In this document: positions 1-6,430 of the stretch, in pieces | How positions within the stretch are numbered: position 1 is the first letter of the stretch | Layout: every line of letters begins with the position of its first letter | Assembly (NCBI GenBank): GCA_011046405.1 | Contig: DSAR01000117.1 | Coordinates: 1-9,007, forward strand | Direction of reading: 5' to 3' | Length of the DNA: 9,007 nt | Origin: Chloroflexota bacterium | Lineage (GTDB): Bacteria; Chloroflexota; Anaerolineae; B4-G1 | The notes under the pieces: generated by a model | What the model saw: the letters and a program-made list of their open reading frames with translations, nothing else | The model's database searches: none | Told to the model about the DNA's origin: nothing | Made by a program: the position numbers and the translations under genes

Positions 1-29
1 ATAATATACCATAGCAAACGATTTGTCAA
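1..29 (-). promoter_or_regulatory. Sigma-70-type promoter directed left, out of the window
   Basis: On the minus strand a perfect -35 hexamer TTGACA (29 to 24) is followed after exactly 17 bases by TATTAT (6 to 1), five of six matches to the -10 consensus. The surroundings are AT-rich compared with the GC-rich genes. It would drive a gene lying left of the window, divergent from the secreted-protein gene at 399. The driven gene is not visible, so this rests on consensus and spacing alone. Confidence 0.55.
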
Positions 30-103
30 GCCCCTTGTCCAGCCTCTAAATTCTGACAATCTATCCTCATCACAGGAAAATCCAAATCCCTGATGGGTTT
101 TCG

Positions 104-213
104 GTATCATCTCAATAAACCGGGGCAAACTCGCTCGGGCCGGTCTCCTGACCGTGCCCGCTGTGGCTCGGTCGGGAGACCGGCCACAGCTCCCCAACTT
201 ATTGAGAAGATAC
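104..213. repeat. Nested palindromic element with imperfect terminal inverted repeats (MITE/REP-like)
   Basis: The ends form a 15-bp inverted repeat with one mismatch (104-118 against 199-213). A GGGG/CCCC pair (122-125 with 192-195) continues the symmetry. Inside lies a 17-bp stem (138-154 with 169-185) interrupted only by one T-G wobble. A second hairpin is mutually exclusive with it: 160-167 pairs with 183-190 and 169-173 with 178-182, closing on a GGGA loop with one bulged T. No coding frame fits. TTTTCG occurs directly before the element (98-103) and two bases after it (216-221), a possible but weak target-site duplication. Size and symmetry fit a non-autonomous mobile palindrome or REP-like element; a regulatory or terminator RNA structure is the alternative. 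The structure is seen; mobility is inferred. Confidence 0.65.
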
Positions 214-215
214 GA

Positions 216-235
216 TTTTCGAAACAATTCGAAAA
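216..235. promoter_or_regulatory. Perfect 8-bp dyad, operator-like
   Basis: TTTTCGAA (216-223) and TTCGAAAA (228-235) are exact reverse complements separated by ACAA. It sits just outside the palindromic element and about 40 bases upstream of the direct repeats of the rightward promoter. It could be a dimeric repressor or activator site, or a remnant of the neighbouring element's insertion. No known regulator is recognised. Confidence 0.35.
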
Positions 236-271
236 CTGCGGACCTGACTCCTATATGGCATCCTAACGACT

Positions 272-305
272 TCTTCATCAACTCTTCATATTGTTTTGCT
301 ATCAT
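272..305 (+). promoter_or_regulatory. Activator-type promoter: 11-bp direct repeat plus extended -10
   Basis: TCTTCAT occurs at 272-278 and again at 283-289, an 11-bp period typical of sites bound by tandem OmpR/PhoB/PhoP-family regulators. Ten bases after the second copy comes TATCAT (300-305), preceded by TG one base upstream (297-298), an extended -10. No TTGACA-like box is present; the repeats occupy the -35 position, as in Pho-type promoters where the activator replaces that contact. The response regulator encoded at 1132-1833 is an obvious candidate to bind here. A start near 312 would give a leader of about 87 bases. The repeat and spacing are seen; the regulator assignment is inferred. 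Confidence 0.45.
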
Positions 306-342
306 ATAGGCAAGCTGGAGGGAAGCCAGTTCTAGTCAAGCA

Positions 343-391
343 GAGCGTTCGAGAATGTCTTTCCGAGGACGCTCCTATAAACTGAGGAGGT
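343..391 (+). promoter_or_regulatory. Leader with alternative folds around the Shine-Dalgarno sequence
   Basis: The Shine-Dalgarno sequence GAGGAGGT (384-391) lies seven bases before the ATG at 399. CTCCT (372-376) can pair with AGGAG (385-389) over an 8-base loop and so mask it. The same CTC bases also belong to an 8-bp stem formed by 343-350 with 367-374 (one wobble), which would free the ribosome site; AGGA (366-369) can likewise pair with TCCT (373-376). These folds exclude one another. The stems are short, so regulation by folding is only a possibility. Confidence 0.3.
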
Positions 392-398
392 AAATCGA

Positions 399-953
399 AT
401 GAGCAAAAAGAGATGGATGGTATTGTTGAGTGCGGCGCTGGCGGTGTTGCTGGTGGGGTTGATCGGCGTGACCACTGTGTTTGCCCAGGAACCGACGCCC
501 GAGTCGGAGATCCCGTTTGGGTTCGGCCAGATGCGGGGTGGACGGCATGGGTTGGGCGGTTTCGGGCGAGGGTTGCTTGGCGACGCTCGCTTTTTGGGCG
601 GCCAGTGGACGATGTTCGATACGGCCGCCGAGGTCCTGGGGCTGACGCCGGAGGAACTCTTCGCTGAACTACACGCTGGCCAGACACTGGCCGAGATCGC
701 CGAGGCGCAGGGCGTCGAGATGGAAGCCTTACAAGAGGCGTTTGACGCTGCTCGCGGCGAGGCGAGGCAGGCGGCCATCGAGCAGGCGGTCGAGAATGGG
801 GTGATGAGCCAGGAGCAGGCTGATTGGTTGCTCGAAGGGATCGAGAAGGGCTTTATGCCTGGGGGGCGCCGTTTTGGCCGTGGCCGCGGCCCCGGTGGCG
901 GTGATTGCCCCCGTTTCGCCCCCGGCACGACGACCGATGGTGAGGATTTGTAG
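399..953 (+). CDS. Small secreted Gly/Arg-rich helical protein of unknown function
   Basis: 184 residues. The N-terminus is a classic signal peptide: KKR at 3-5, a hydrophobic core at about 7-27, and a likely signal peptidase I cut after VFA (residue 29), so the mature protein is exported. Residues 41-69 and 152-169 are rich in Gly and Arg. Between them, roughly 73-151 is predicted helical: a first part with LGLTPEELFAELHAGQTL and AEIAEAQGV (80-106), then a second ending in SQEQADWLLEGI (137-148). The GQTLAEIAEAQGV stretch resembles the turn of a LysM motif but lacks the rest of the fold. Proteins of this style occur in Chloroflexota and other bacteria, often near two-component systems; the function is not known. 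The start is supported by GAGGAGGT seven bases upstream. A hairpin at 988-1024 ends the unit, so the gene looks monocistronic. By position it could be a target or an envelope-stress partner (Spy/CpxP-like in role only) of the downstream sensor system; this is inference. Confidence 0.85.
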   Translation: MSKKRWMVLLSAALAVLLVGLIGVTTVFAQEPTPESEIPFGFGQMRGGRHGLGGFGRGLLGDARFLGGQWTMFDTAAEVLGLTPEELFAELHAGQTLAEIAEAQGVEMEALQEAFDAARGEARQAAIEQAVENGVMSQEQADWLLEGIEKGFMPGGRRFGRGRGPGGGDCPRFAPGTTTDGEDL

Positions 954-987
954 ACCGACGACGGCTTGACCTCTAGCGGAAAATCGG

Positions 988-1024
988 GATGGCCCTGGTT
1001 GGGATGTGCTCAACCGGGGCCATC
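988..1024 (+). terminator. Terminator-like hairpin after the secreted-protein gene
   Basis: GATGGCCCTGGTTG (988-1001) pairs with CAACCGGGGCCATC (1011-1024) over 14 bp with a single G-U wobble and a 9-base loop. It starts 34 bases after the stop codon. Only a short T-rich tail (TGTTTG) follows, so termination may be incomplete or Rho-assisted. It separates the secreted-protein gene from the regulator operon. Confidence 0.6.
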
Positions 1025-1062
1025 TGTTTGATGTGGCACGATCCGCAGAATTCCTGTAAAAT

Positions 1063-1118
1063 GGACGTAGGACATCAGACATCGGACATCGGACGTAGGA
1101 CATCGGACGTTGGACGTA
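1063..1118. repeat. Heptanucleotide tandem repeat array (8 units, consensus GGACRTM)
   Basis: Eight consecutive 7-base units fill 56 bases without a gap: GGACGTA, GGACATC, AGACATC, GGACATC, GGACGTA, GGACATC, GGACGTT, GGACGTA. The array ends two bases before the Shine-Dalgarno region GAGGTGGGG (1121-1129) of the response regulator. A possible -10 (TAAAAT, 1057-1062) lies right before it with no convincing -35; if that is used, the whole array would be in the leader. Short heptamer arrays are known in intergenic DNA of cyanobacteria and, in my recollection, are also seen in Chloroflexota. They are prone to slippage, so copy number probably varies between strains. Confidence 0.85.
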
Positions 1119-1131
1119 TTGAGGTGGGGCG

Positions 1132-1833
1132 ATGCTTAAAGAGAAAATCCTGCTAGTTGACGACGATCCAAAAATCGTGGCGTTGATCCGGCTGTACCTG
1201 GAGAAGGACGGTTACCGGGTACTCACTGCTCACGGCGGGTTGGAGGCCCTGGAACTGGCCCGCCAGAAGCGACCGGACCTGATCCTGTTGGACTTGATGT
1301 TGCCGGAGATCGATGGCCTCGACGTCTGCCGCATCCTGCAGACGGAGTTGGATGTGCCGATCATCATGCTCACGGCCCGGACGACCGACGAGGACAAGCT
1401 CATCGGTCTCGAACTGGGGGCCGACGATTACGTCACCAAGCCCTTCAACCCCCGCGAGGTCGTGGCCCGGGTGCGGGCGGTGTTGCGCCGGGTCGGCCGG
1501 ATGTCTTCGACAGGAGCGACGGTGATGGACTTCGACGGCCTGGAGATCGACCGCCGCAGCCACGAGGTGCGGGTGCGGGGCGAGGTCGTCGATCTCACGC
1601 CGACCGAATTTCGGTTGCTGGAGGTGTTGGCCGGGGAGCCGGGCAAGGCGTTCACCCGCCCGGAGCTACTGGACCAGGTCTTCGGGTACGATTTCGAGGG
1701 GTTCGAGCGCACGGTGGACGTCCACGTGAAGAACCTGCGCCAGAAGATCGAGCCGGACCCCAAGGAACCGCTCTACATCCAGACCGTTTATGGCGTGGGC
1801 TATCGTTTCAACGACATGGTGGGGAGGGATTGA
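1132..1833 (+). CDS. OmpR/PhoB-family response regulator
   Basis: 233 residues, the usual length for the family. The receiver domain (about 4-117) has the acidic pocket DDD at 10-12, phospho-acceptor Asp54 in LILLDLMLPEIDG, the switch Thr81 (MLTAR) and the conserved Lys103 (TKPF). The C-terminal winged helix (about 133-229) shows DLTPTEFRLLEVL, FTRPELLDQVFG, the recognition-helix segment RTVDVHVKNLRQKI and the closing YGVGYRF. It therefore acts as a DNA-binding transcription factor activated by phosphorylation, binding tandem sites. The ATG is preceded by GAGGTGGGG at good spacing. The stop is one base before the kinase start, so the two form an operon and a cognate pair. The regulon is unknown; the 11-bp direct repeat at 272-289 is a candidate site. 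The sequence style resembles BaeR/PhoP-type regulators, but I do not assign a specific name. Confidence 0.97.
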   Translation: MLKEKILLVDDDPKIVALIRLYLEKDGYRVLTAHGGLEALELARQKRPDLILLDLMLPEIDGLDVCRILQTELDVPIIMLTARTTDEDKLIGLELGADDYVTKPFNPREVVARVRAVLRRVGRMSSTGATVMDFDGLEIDRRSHEVRVRGEVVDLTPTEFRLLEVLAGEPGKAFTRPELLDQVFGYDFEGFERTVDVHVKNLRQKIEPDPKEPLYIQTVYGVGYRFNDMVGRD

Positions 1834-1834
1834 G

Positions 1835-3181
1835 ATGTTTCACTCGCTTCGCTTTCGCCTGCTGGTGGCGGTGATCCTGGTGGTGGTAGCTGTCGTGGGC
1901 GGTATTGCCTTGGTTAGCGTCCAGGTCACTACCCGGACGTTCCAGGATTACGAGGATCGTCGGGGGGCATTGCGAGACCGGCGATTCCAGACGTTTCTTT
2001 CGATGCACTACGCGCGACACGGCGACTGGTCCGGCGTTCAGGCGGAGATCGAGCGGATTGGACAGATCACGGGGGAGCGCGTCATCCTGGCCAACCGGGA
2101 TGGGCGGATCGTCGCTGATTCCGAGGATCAGCTCATTGGGCAGATGGCGAAAAGAGATTGGCCGCCACCGACAGCGGTGTTGATGCACCGGAGAGCGCCG
2201 GTGGGTGCGCTTTACGTGGATGTTCCCAATCTACCGGGACCGTCGGGTCCTGAAGGGCTCCTGCGCTCGGTCAATCGCACGTTGTTGCTGGTGGCGCTAG
2301 GCGCCGGGCTGGGAGCCGTCTTGCTTATCCTGGGGCTCTCCCGTCGCATCCTGGCCCCGGTCGAGGCGCTGACGGCGGCCGCACGCCGGATGGAGGCCGG
2401 GGACTTGAGCCAGCGGGTGGAGATCGCGTCCCAGGACGAGATCGGTGACCTGGCCCACGCCTTCAACCGCATGGCCGACGGGCTGGCCCGTCTCGAGGAA
2501 CTGCGGCGTAACATGGTAGCCGACGTGGCCCACGAACTGCGCACGCCCCTGACCAACGTCCGGGGTTACCTGGAGGCGATCCGGGACGGGGTGGTGGAGC
2601 CGGAGCCGCGTGTCATCGACTCTCTCTACGAGGAGGCGATGCTGCTCAATCATCTGGTGGATGATCTGCAGGAACTGTCCTTGGTCGAGGCTGGAAAGCT
2701 CCACCTGGTGCGCCAGCCGCTGGCTCCGGCCGACCTGGTGGATCGGGCTGTCGAGGCTTTCGTCCCCCGGGCCGAGGCGAAGGACGTCACGCTACAGGTC
2801 GAGGTGCCGGAAGATCTGCCCCTGGTGGACGTCGACGCCCAGCGGATCGGCCAGGTATTGCGCAATCTGCTGGAAAATGGGCTGATCCACACCCCGGCGG
2901 GCGGGCAGGTGGGTGTGACGGGGCGGCTCGCCAGCGGTGGCCGGTGGGTCGAGATCACAGTGTGGGATACCGGCGCCGGCATCGCTGCCATAGACCTGCC
3001 CCACGTCTTCGAGCGCTTCTACCGGGCCGACCGGTCGCGCTCGCGGGCTACCGGGGGCGCGGGATTGGGACTGGCCATCGCCAGGCAACTGGTCGAGGCC
3101 CACGGCGGGCGGATCGGGGTGGAGAGCGAGGTGGGGCGCGCGACGCGCTTCACGTTTACGTTGCCGGTGGCCGAGGGGTAG
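1835..3181 (+). CDS. Membrane sensor histidine kinase (HAMP, HisKA, HATPase_c)
   Basis: 448 residues from the ATG at 1835, chosen because a purine-rich Shine-Dalgarno (GGGGAGGGA) ends five bases before it; an in-frame ATG at 1790 lies within the regulator gene and would add 15 unlikely residues. Order: membrane segment about 9-31; extracytoplasmic sensor about 32-148, with VILANRDGRIVADS recalling PAS/Cache-like folds; second membrane segment about 149-168; HAMP about 169-221; HisKA with VAHELRTPLTN and phospho-acceptor His233; HATPase with the N box NLLENGLIHT (344-353), G1 DTGAGI (378-383), F box FERFYRAD (392-399) and G2 GGAGLGLAI (407-415). The N box has Gly349 where Ala is usual; other catalytic motifs are intact. 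It should autophosphorylate and pass phosphate to the adjacent regulator. The signal is unknown; the topology suggests an envelope or external cue. It converges with the leftward flippase-like gene, only 19 bases away. Confidence 0.96.
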   Translation: MFHSLRFRLLVAVILVVVAVVGGIALVSVQVTTRTFQDYEDRRGALRDRRFQTFLSMHYARHGDWSGVQAEIERIGQITGERVILANRDGRIVADSEDQLIGQMAKRDWPPPTAVLMHRRAPVGALYVDVPNLPGPSGPEGLLRSVNRTLLLVALGAGLGAVLLILGLSRRILAPVEALTAAARRMEAGDLSQRVEIASQDEIGDLAHAFNRMADGLARLEELRRNMVADVAHELRTPLTNVRGYLEAIRDGVVEPEPRVIDSLYEEAMLLNHLVDDLQELSLVEAGKLHLVRQPLAPADLVDRAVEAFVPRAEAKDVTLQVEVPEDLPLVDVDAQRIGQVLRNLLENGLIHTPAGGQVGVTGRLASGGRWVEITVWDTGAGIAAIDLPHVFERFYRADRSRSRATGGAGLGLAIARQLVEAHGGRIGVESEVGRATRFTFTLPVAEG

Positions 3182-3200
3182 TGGGAGCATAACCGGACGT

Positions 3201-4142
3201 TTACCGGTCTCGCAGGCCCAGCCAGCCTTCCAGCGCGTATATCACACCACCGCCGAGTCCAACCGCCAGGTGGACGCTCCCCACGACTAGTCCCAACGCG
3301 ACGGCGACGTTCTCGTCGACGCCCAGCGGCGCCAGGAGGGCGGTGCTGATCGCCTCTCGCACGCCCCATCCGCCGATGGACGGGATCAGGCCGGATACCG
3401 ACAGCAGCGGCGTGATGATGAAGAAGTGGCCCAGGCCGGTTTGTGCCCCAACCGTCTGTCCACAAAGCCAATTGATGAGCACGTTGATGACGTTGAAAAA
3501 GAGCGAGATGGCGCACGCCTGCAGGATGGCGCATCGCCCGCATCCGGTGACCGCGGCGTAGATTTTCGCCAGGGGCCCCTGATTGGTCAGTGAAAGAGGA
3601 GGGGGTAACCAGTCGCCGACGTGTTTCAAAAACCGCCCCTCCAGGATCAAGACCCCGGCGATCAACCCGCTGCCCGCGACTCCGACGAGGACGAGAATGA
3701 GTTCCAGGGGCAGGTGATCGGCCATGAAGGGCAGCACGGTCAGGCCCATGGCAAAGAGGGTCAAAAGGCCTGTCATGCGGTCGACGAGGACGGTGCCGAC
3801 GGCGGCCGAGCGATCGGTATCCTGCGTGAGTTCGATGGCCCGCACGACGTCGCCGCCGAAGGAACTGGGCAGGAATGCATTGAAGAAAGAGCCGACGAAG
3901 TAAAGTTTCAGCAAGCGTCCAAAATTCACGGCGGCCCCCAGCCCCCGGATCAGGACGAGCCAGCGCCAGGCCCGGACGAGCAAGCTGAACAGGAAGAGGG
4001 CCAGGGCGATCAGCCAATAACGCAGGTCGGCGCCCCGCAGGACGGCCAGGGTTTCGCCCAGGCCGATTCGCCAGAATAGAATGGCCAATATCCCCCCACT
4101 GACGAGTACGCGCAGCAGGTTCAACCGGCGCTTTTTATTCAC
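3201..4142 (-). CDS. Flippase-like integral membrane protein (YbhN / LPG-synthase TM family)
   Basis: 313 residues, almost entirely hydrophobic with about eight membrane segments, the normal size for this family (PF03706, formerly UPF0104). Family signatures are all present: RAWRW (58-62), FFNAFLPSSFGGDVVRA (86-102), VDRMTGL (120-126) and SGLIPSIGGWGVREA (250-264). Relatives are the membrane half of lysyl-phosphatidylglycerol synthases and stand-alone proteins proposed to flip lipids or lipid-linked intermediates; no soluble synthetase domain is present here. The start is GTG (4142-4140), overlapping the last eight bases of the upstream glycosyltransferase gene, so translation is probably coupled to it. 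The pairing suggests handling of a lipid-linked sugar at the cytoplasmic membrane; substrate and direction are unknown. It ends 19 bases from the convergent kinase gene with no strong terminator between them. Confidence 0.9.
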   Translation of the reverse strand: MNKKRRLNLLRVLVSGGILAILFWRIGLGETLAVLRGADLRYWLIALALFLFSLLVRAWRWLVLIRGLGAAVNFGRLLKLYFVGSFFNAFLPSSFGGDVVRAIELTQDTDRSAAVGTVLVDRMTGLLTLFAMGLTVLPFMADHLPLELILVLVGVAGSGLIAGVLILEGRFLKHVGDWLPPPLSLTNQGPLAKIYAAVTGCGRCAILQACAISLFFNVINVLINWLCGQTVGAQTGLGHFFIITPLLSVSGLIPSIGGWGVREAISTALLAPLGVDENVAVALGLVVGSVHLAVGLGGGVIYALEGWLGLRDR

Positions 4143-6411
4143 GCTCTCGCGCCAACACGCGAATTTTACTCAATAGGACGTGTTTGTCGAGCGGACGGCC
4201 GTCGGCGGCGATGACGCGCAGGTGACCATCTTCGAAGCGGTAGACGCCGACTTCGATGTCGTAGAAATCCGGCGGGGTCGTCTCGCCGACTTGCAAGGGG
4301 CGCACATCCTGGACGATCTCACCGGGATGCCATTGACTGCTCGGTACCCCTGGCGGACTGTCGGTGTTGGCCCAGACCTGGTCATTGATGCCCAGCACGT
4401 GGGCGAAGATACGATAATCCTTCTGTAAATTCACTTGAGCCTGCCAATAGAGCGTCAGGGTGATTGCTTCGCCGGGATGCGCCGCCCGCCGGTCCAGGCG
4501 ATAACCGGCGAGCGTGATCCGGTTGCCGAAGTTGACGTTGATCGGATTGGGGATTTCTCCCGGGTGGGCGTCGATTTCGACCGTCTCCAGGCGGACGGCG
4601 TCTCGACCGTCCGGTGTGGTGAGACGCGGGCCGTCGGGCTGGTACAGACCGACCTGGACGTAGGCCCGGTCGGGCGCGTAGGCGGCCTCAGGGACGAAGA
4701 GGCGATAGACGTCGGCGAAGACGACGCCCGGTTCCCAAGCGGAGGTCGGGTAGCGTCCCAGGCCGGGGTAAGTGTCGCGCTGGGTGACCATGATCGCGCC
4801 AGGTTCACTGAGCAGGTGGACGAATATGGCATAATCGCGCTCGGTCGGCGCCAGCGCCTGCCAGTAGACGGTGACGTCGACCGTCTCGCCGGGCTTGGCG
4901 CGGGTCGGTGAGACCCGGTAGCCCAGCAGGCGGGCCGTTTCGCCGAATTGAGCGGCGGCGGACCGGTTGGGGATGGCCTCGATCTCGGCCGGGTCGAGTG
5001 GGGTGGGGCGGGCGTAGGCCGGCGCCAGGACAGCGGCGAGGGCGTAGACCGCCAGGGCCAGCATAGCGATTGTGATTGCCCCGCTGGCGATTTCGGTCAG
5101 GCGTTGGGGCAAGAGACGGCTGAAACCGCGCGTGACCAGCATGGCGAAGGCCGGCAGGGCCGGGAAGAGAAAGCGCCCCATCGCGCCCGCCGGTTGGATG
5201 AGGATGTAGTAGCTGACGACCGCCACGAAGGTCAGCGGGAAAATGACCAGCAGCAGGCGGCCGTCGGGACGACGGCGCTCCGCCTTGTTGGCGTAACCGA
5301 GCAGCGAGATGGCGCAGAAGGTCAGTAGGGTGTGGTAGACGACCGGCGGCATGGGAATCTGCCCATAGCCGAAGCGACCCCACAGGCTGCTCCACAGGTA
5401 GGGCAAGCTTTGAGGGAGAGTCCACAGATGCTCCGCCGCCGCCCGACCGGCCCACAGCTCGTTGACCTTGTTCATCCCAGTGAGATCGCCGTACAGGACA
5501 TAGTTGCGGCCGAACCACCAGCCGGCGATGAGGACTGCCAGCCCCAGGACGACGAGCAGACCGGAGGCCATACGTTTGATGGATGCGCGCCAATTGGGTG
5601 AATCGGCGTGCCGGGATGTGGGCCAGGTAGCGAGCAGGTAGGATAGCCCGATGGGCGCCAGCAGGACCAGCAGGTGAAACTTGGTCAAGAGCGCCAGGCC
5701 ATAGAGGATGCCCAGGCCGACGTCCATGCAGCGGCTGGGACCTCGCTGGATCAGGCGGGTGCAGGCCCACAGGATGGCTGCCCCGAAAAAAGCGGCCATG
5801 ATATCGTTGTTGACGGCAGCGCTCAGGTAGATGAACTGCGGGTTGAAGGCGACGATGGCGGCCCCGGCGATGGCGACGCCAGGATGGTTGGGGAAAATGT
5901 CTCGTCCAGCGCGGTGGGTCAGCCACACGGTCCCGGCGCCGAGCAGGATGTTCAGGCCGCGCATGAGGTAGACCGCCAGGGCGACGTCGCGGAAGGGGAA
6001 GCGTTCGTCCTCGCCGTGCAGGTATTGATTCTTATTGTCGTTGCTGATGCTCCAGTAGCGGTAGCCCCAATACCGGTTGGCGGGCGGAGTGTCATAGACG
6101 TCCTTCTCGACCGGCGCCCAACCGCTGGCGAGAGCGGACAGCGCGTAATAGAGCGGCGGGTGGTGGCTCTGCGCGCGGGGACCCTCGGTTGTTTGGACGG
6201 GCAGGTCGCGGTAGACGGCAAGGTGCCGGACGTAGCGGACGTGGCGCAGTTCGTCGCTCGGCTCATAGATGGGGGAGTTGAGGGCGTAGGCGGCGGCGAG
6301 GATGAGGTAGGCAAGTAGGACGAGCATTGATGGATATTGCACGATACGACGTGAGAGATGCGCTGTCACAAGTCGGTGAATCTTCTGATGGGCCGTTATA
6401 TATCTCGACAA
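4135..6411 (-). CDS. GT-C type membrane glycosyltransferase (family 39/DUF2142-like) with two C-terminal beta-sandwich repeats
   Basis: 758 residues. The N-terminal two thirds is a multi-pass membrane enzyme: first membrane segment about 26-44, then an outside loop with acidic IYEPSDELRH (48-57), the usual place of the catalytic acid in polyprenyl-phosphate-sugar transferases, and SHHPPLYYAL (82-91). Further marks are NPQFIYLSAAVNNDIMA (190-206), LYGLALLTKF (236-245), GWWFGRNYVLYGDLTG (297-312) and GRFLFPALPAF (412-422). After the last membrane helix (about 445-465) come two homologous extracytoplasmic units, about 495-613 and 633-755, each with GYR, a Pro-Gly-Glu turn, YWQA (516-519, 655-658) and a FVHLL/FAHVL strand. 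These may bind sugar or acceptor. The start is TTG at 6411, with GAGAAG six bases upstream and an in-frame stop at 6436-6438; ATG at 6327 lacks a ribosome site and would remove the membrane-proximal N-terminus. It overlaps the flippase-like gene by eight bases. Sugar donor and acceptor are unknown. Confidence 0.88.
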   Translation of the reverse strand: MSRYITAHQKIHRLVTAHLSRRIVQYPSMLVLLAYLILAAAYALNSPIYEPSDELRHVRYVRHLAVYRDLPVQTTEGPRAQSHHPPLYYALSALASGWAPVEKDVYDTPPANRYWGYRYWSISNDNKNQYLHGEDERFPFRDVALAVYLMRGLNILLGAGTVWLTHRAGRDIFPNHPGVAIAGAAIVAFNPQFIYLSAAVNNDIMAAFFGAAILWACTRLIQRGPSRCMDVGLGILYGLALLTKFHLLVLLAPIGLSYLLATWPTSRHADSPNWRASIKRMASGLLVVLGLAVLIAGWWFGRNYVLYGDLTGMNKVNELWAGRAAAEHLWTLPQSLPYLWSSLWGRFGYGQIPMPPVVYHTLLTFCAISLLGYANKAERRRPDGRLLLVIFPLTFVAVVSYYILIQPAGAMGRFLFPALPAFAMLVTRGFSRLLPQRLTEIASGAITIAMLALAVYALAAVLAPAYARPTPLDPAEIEAIPNRSAAAQFGETARLLGYRVSPTRAKPGETVDVTVYWQALAPTERDYAIFVHLLSEPGAIMVTQRDTYPGLGRYPTSAWEPGVVFADVYRLFVPEAAYAPDRAYVQVGLYQPDGPRLTTPDGRDAVRLETVEIDAHPGEIPNPINVNFGNRITLAGYRLDRRAAHPGEAITLTLYWQAQVNLQKDYRIFAHVLGINDQVWANTDSPPGVPSSQWHPGEIVQDVRPLQVGETTPPDFYDIEVGVYRFEDGHLRVIAADGRPLDKHVLLSKIRVLARERE

Positions 6412-6430
6412 TTTTAACTTCTCGTTCCTC

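Noticed and set aside
729..1103. Minus-strand frame starting in the heptamer array
   Set aside because: Its first residues merely translate the tandem repeat, it runs through the terminator hairpin and ends antisense to the secreted-protein gene.
1063..1118. Heptamer array considered as a CRISPR or regulator-binding direct repeat of 11-bp type
   Set aside because: Units are 7 bases and contiguous, with no spacers and no 11-base period.
1790..1834. Upstream in-frame ATG that would extend the histidine kinase by 15 residues
   Set aside because: It lies within the end of the regulator gene and adds a polar segment before the natural N-terminus; the ATG at 1835 has a strong ribosome site and a normal membrane-segment start.
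3192..3208. ACCGG/CCGGT hairpin between the convergent genes as a bidirectional terminator
   Set aside because: Only five base pairs with a 7-base loop and no T-run on either strand; too weak to call.
3019..4017. Long minus-strand frame of 332 codons overlapping the flippase-like gene and the kinase end
   Set aside because: It is Arg/Pro/Gly-rich low-complexity translation in a GC-rich shadow frame, crosses two convergent real genes and shows no family motif.
4805..5926. Long minus-strand frame of 373 codons inside the glycosyltransferase gene
   Set aside because: It is an alternate frame of a well-supported gene with His/Arg/Pro-rich composition and no hydrophobic segments or motifs.
5674..6318. 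Plus-strand frame of 214 codons antisense to the glycosyltransferase
   Set aside because: Asp/Gly/Val-rich translation typical of the reverse of a membrane-protein gene; no ribosome site or recognisable domain.
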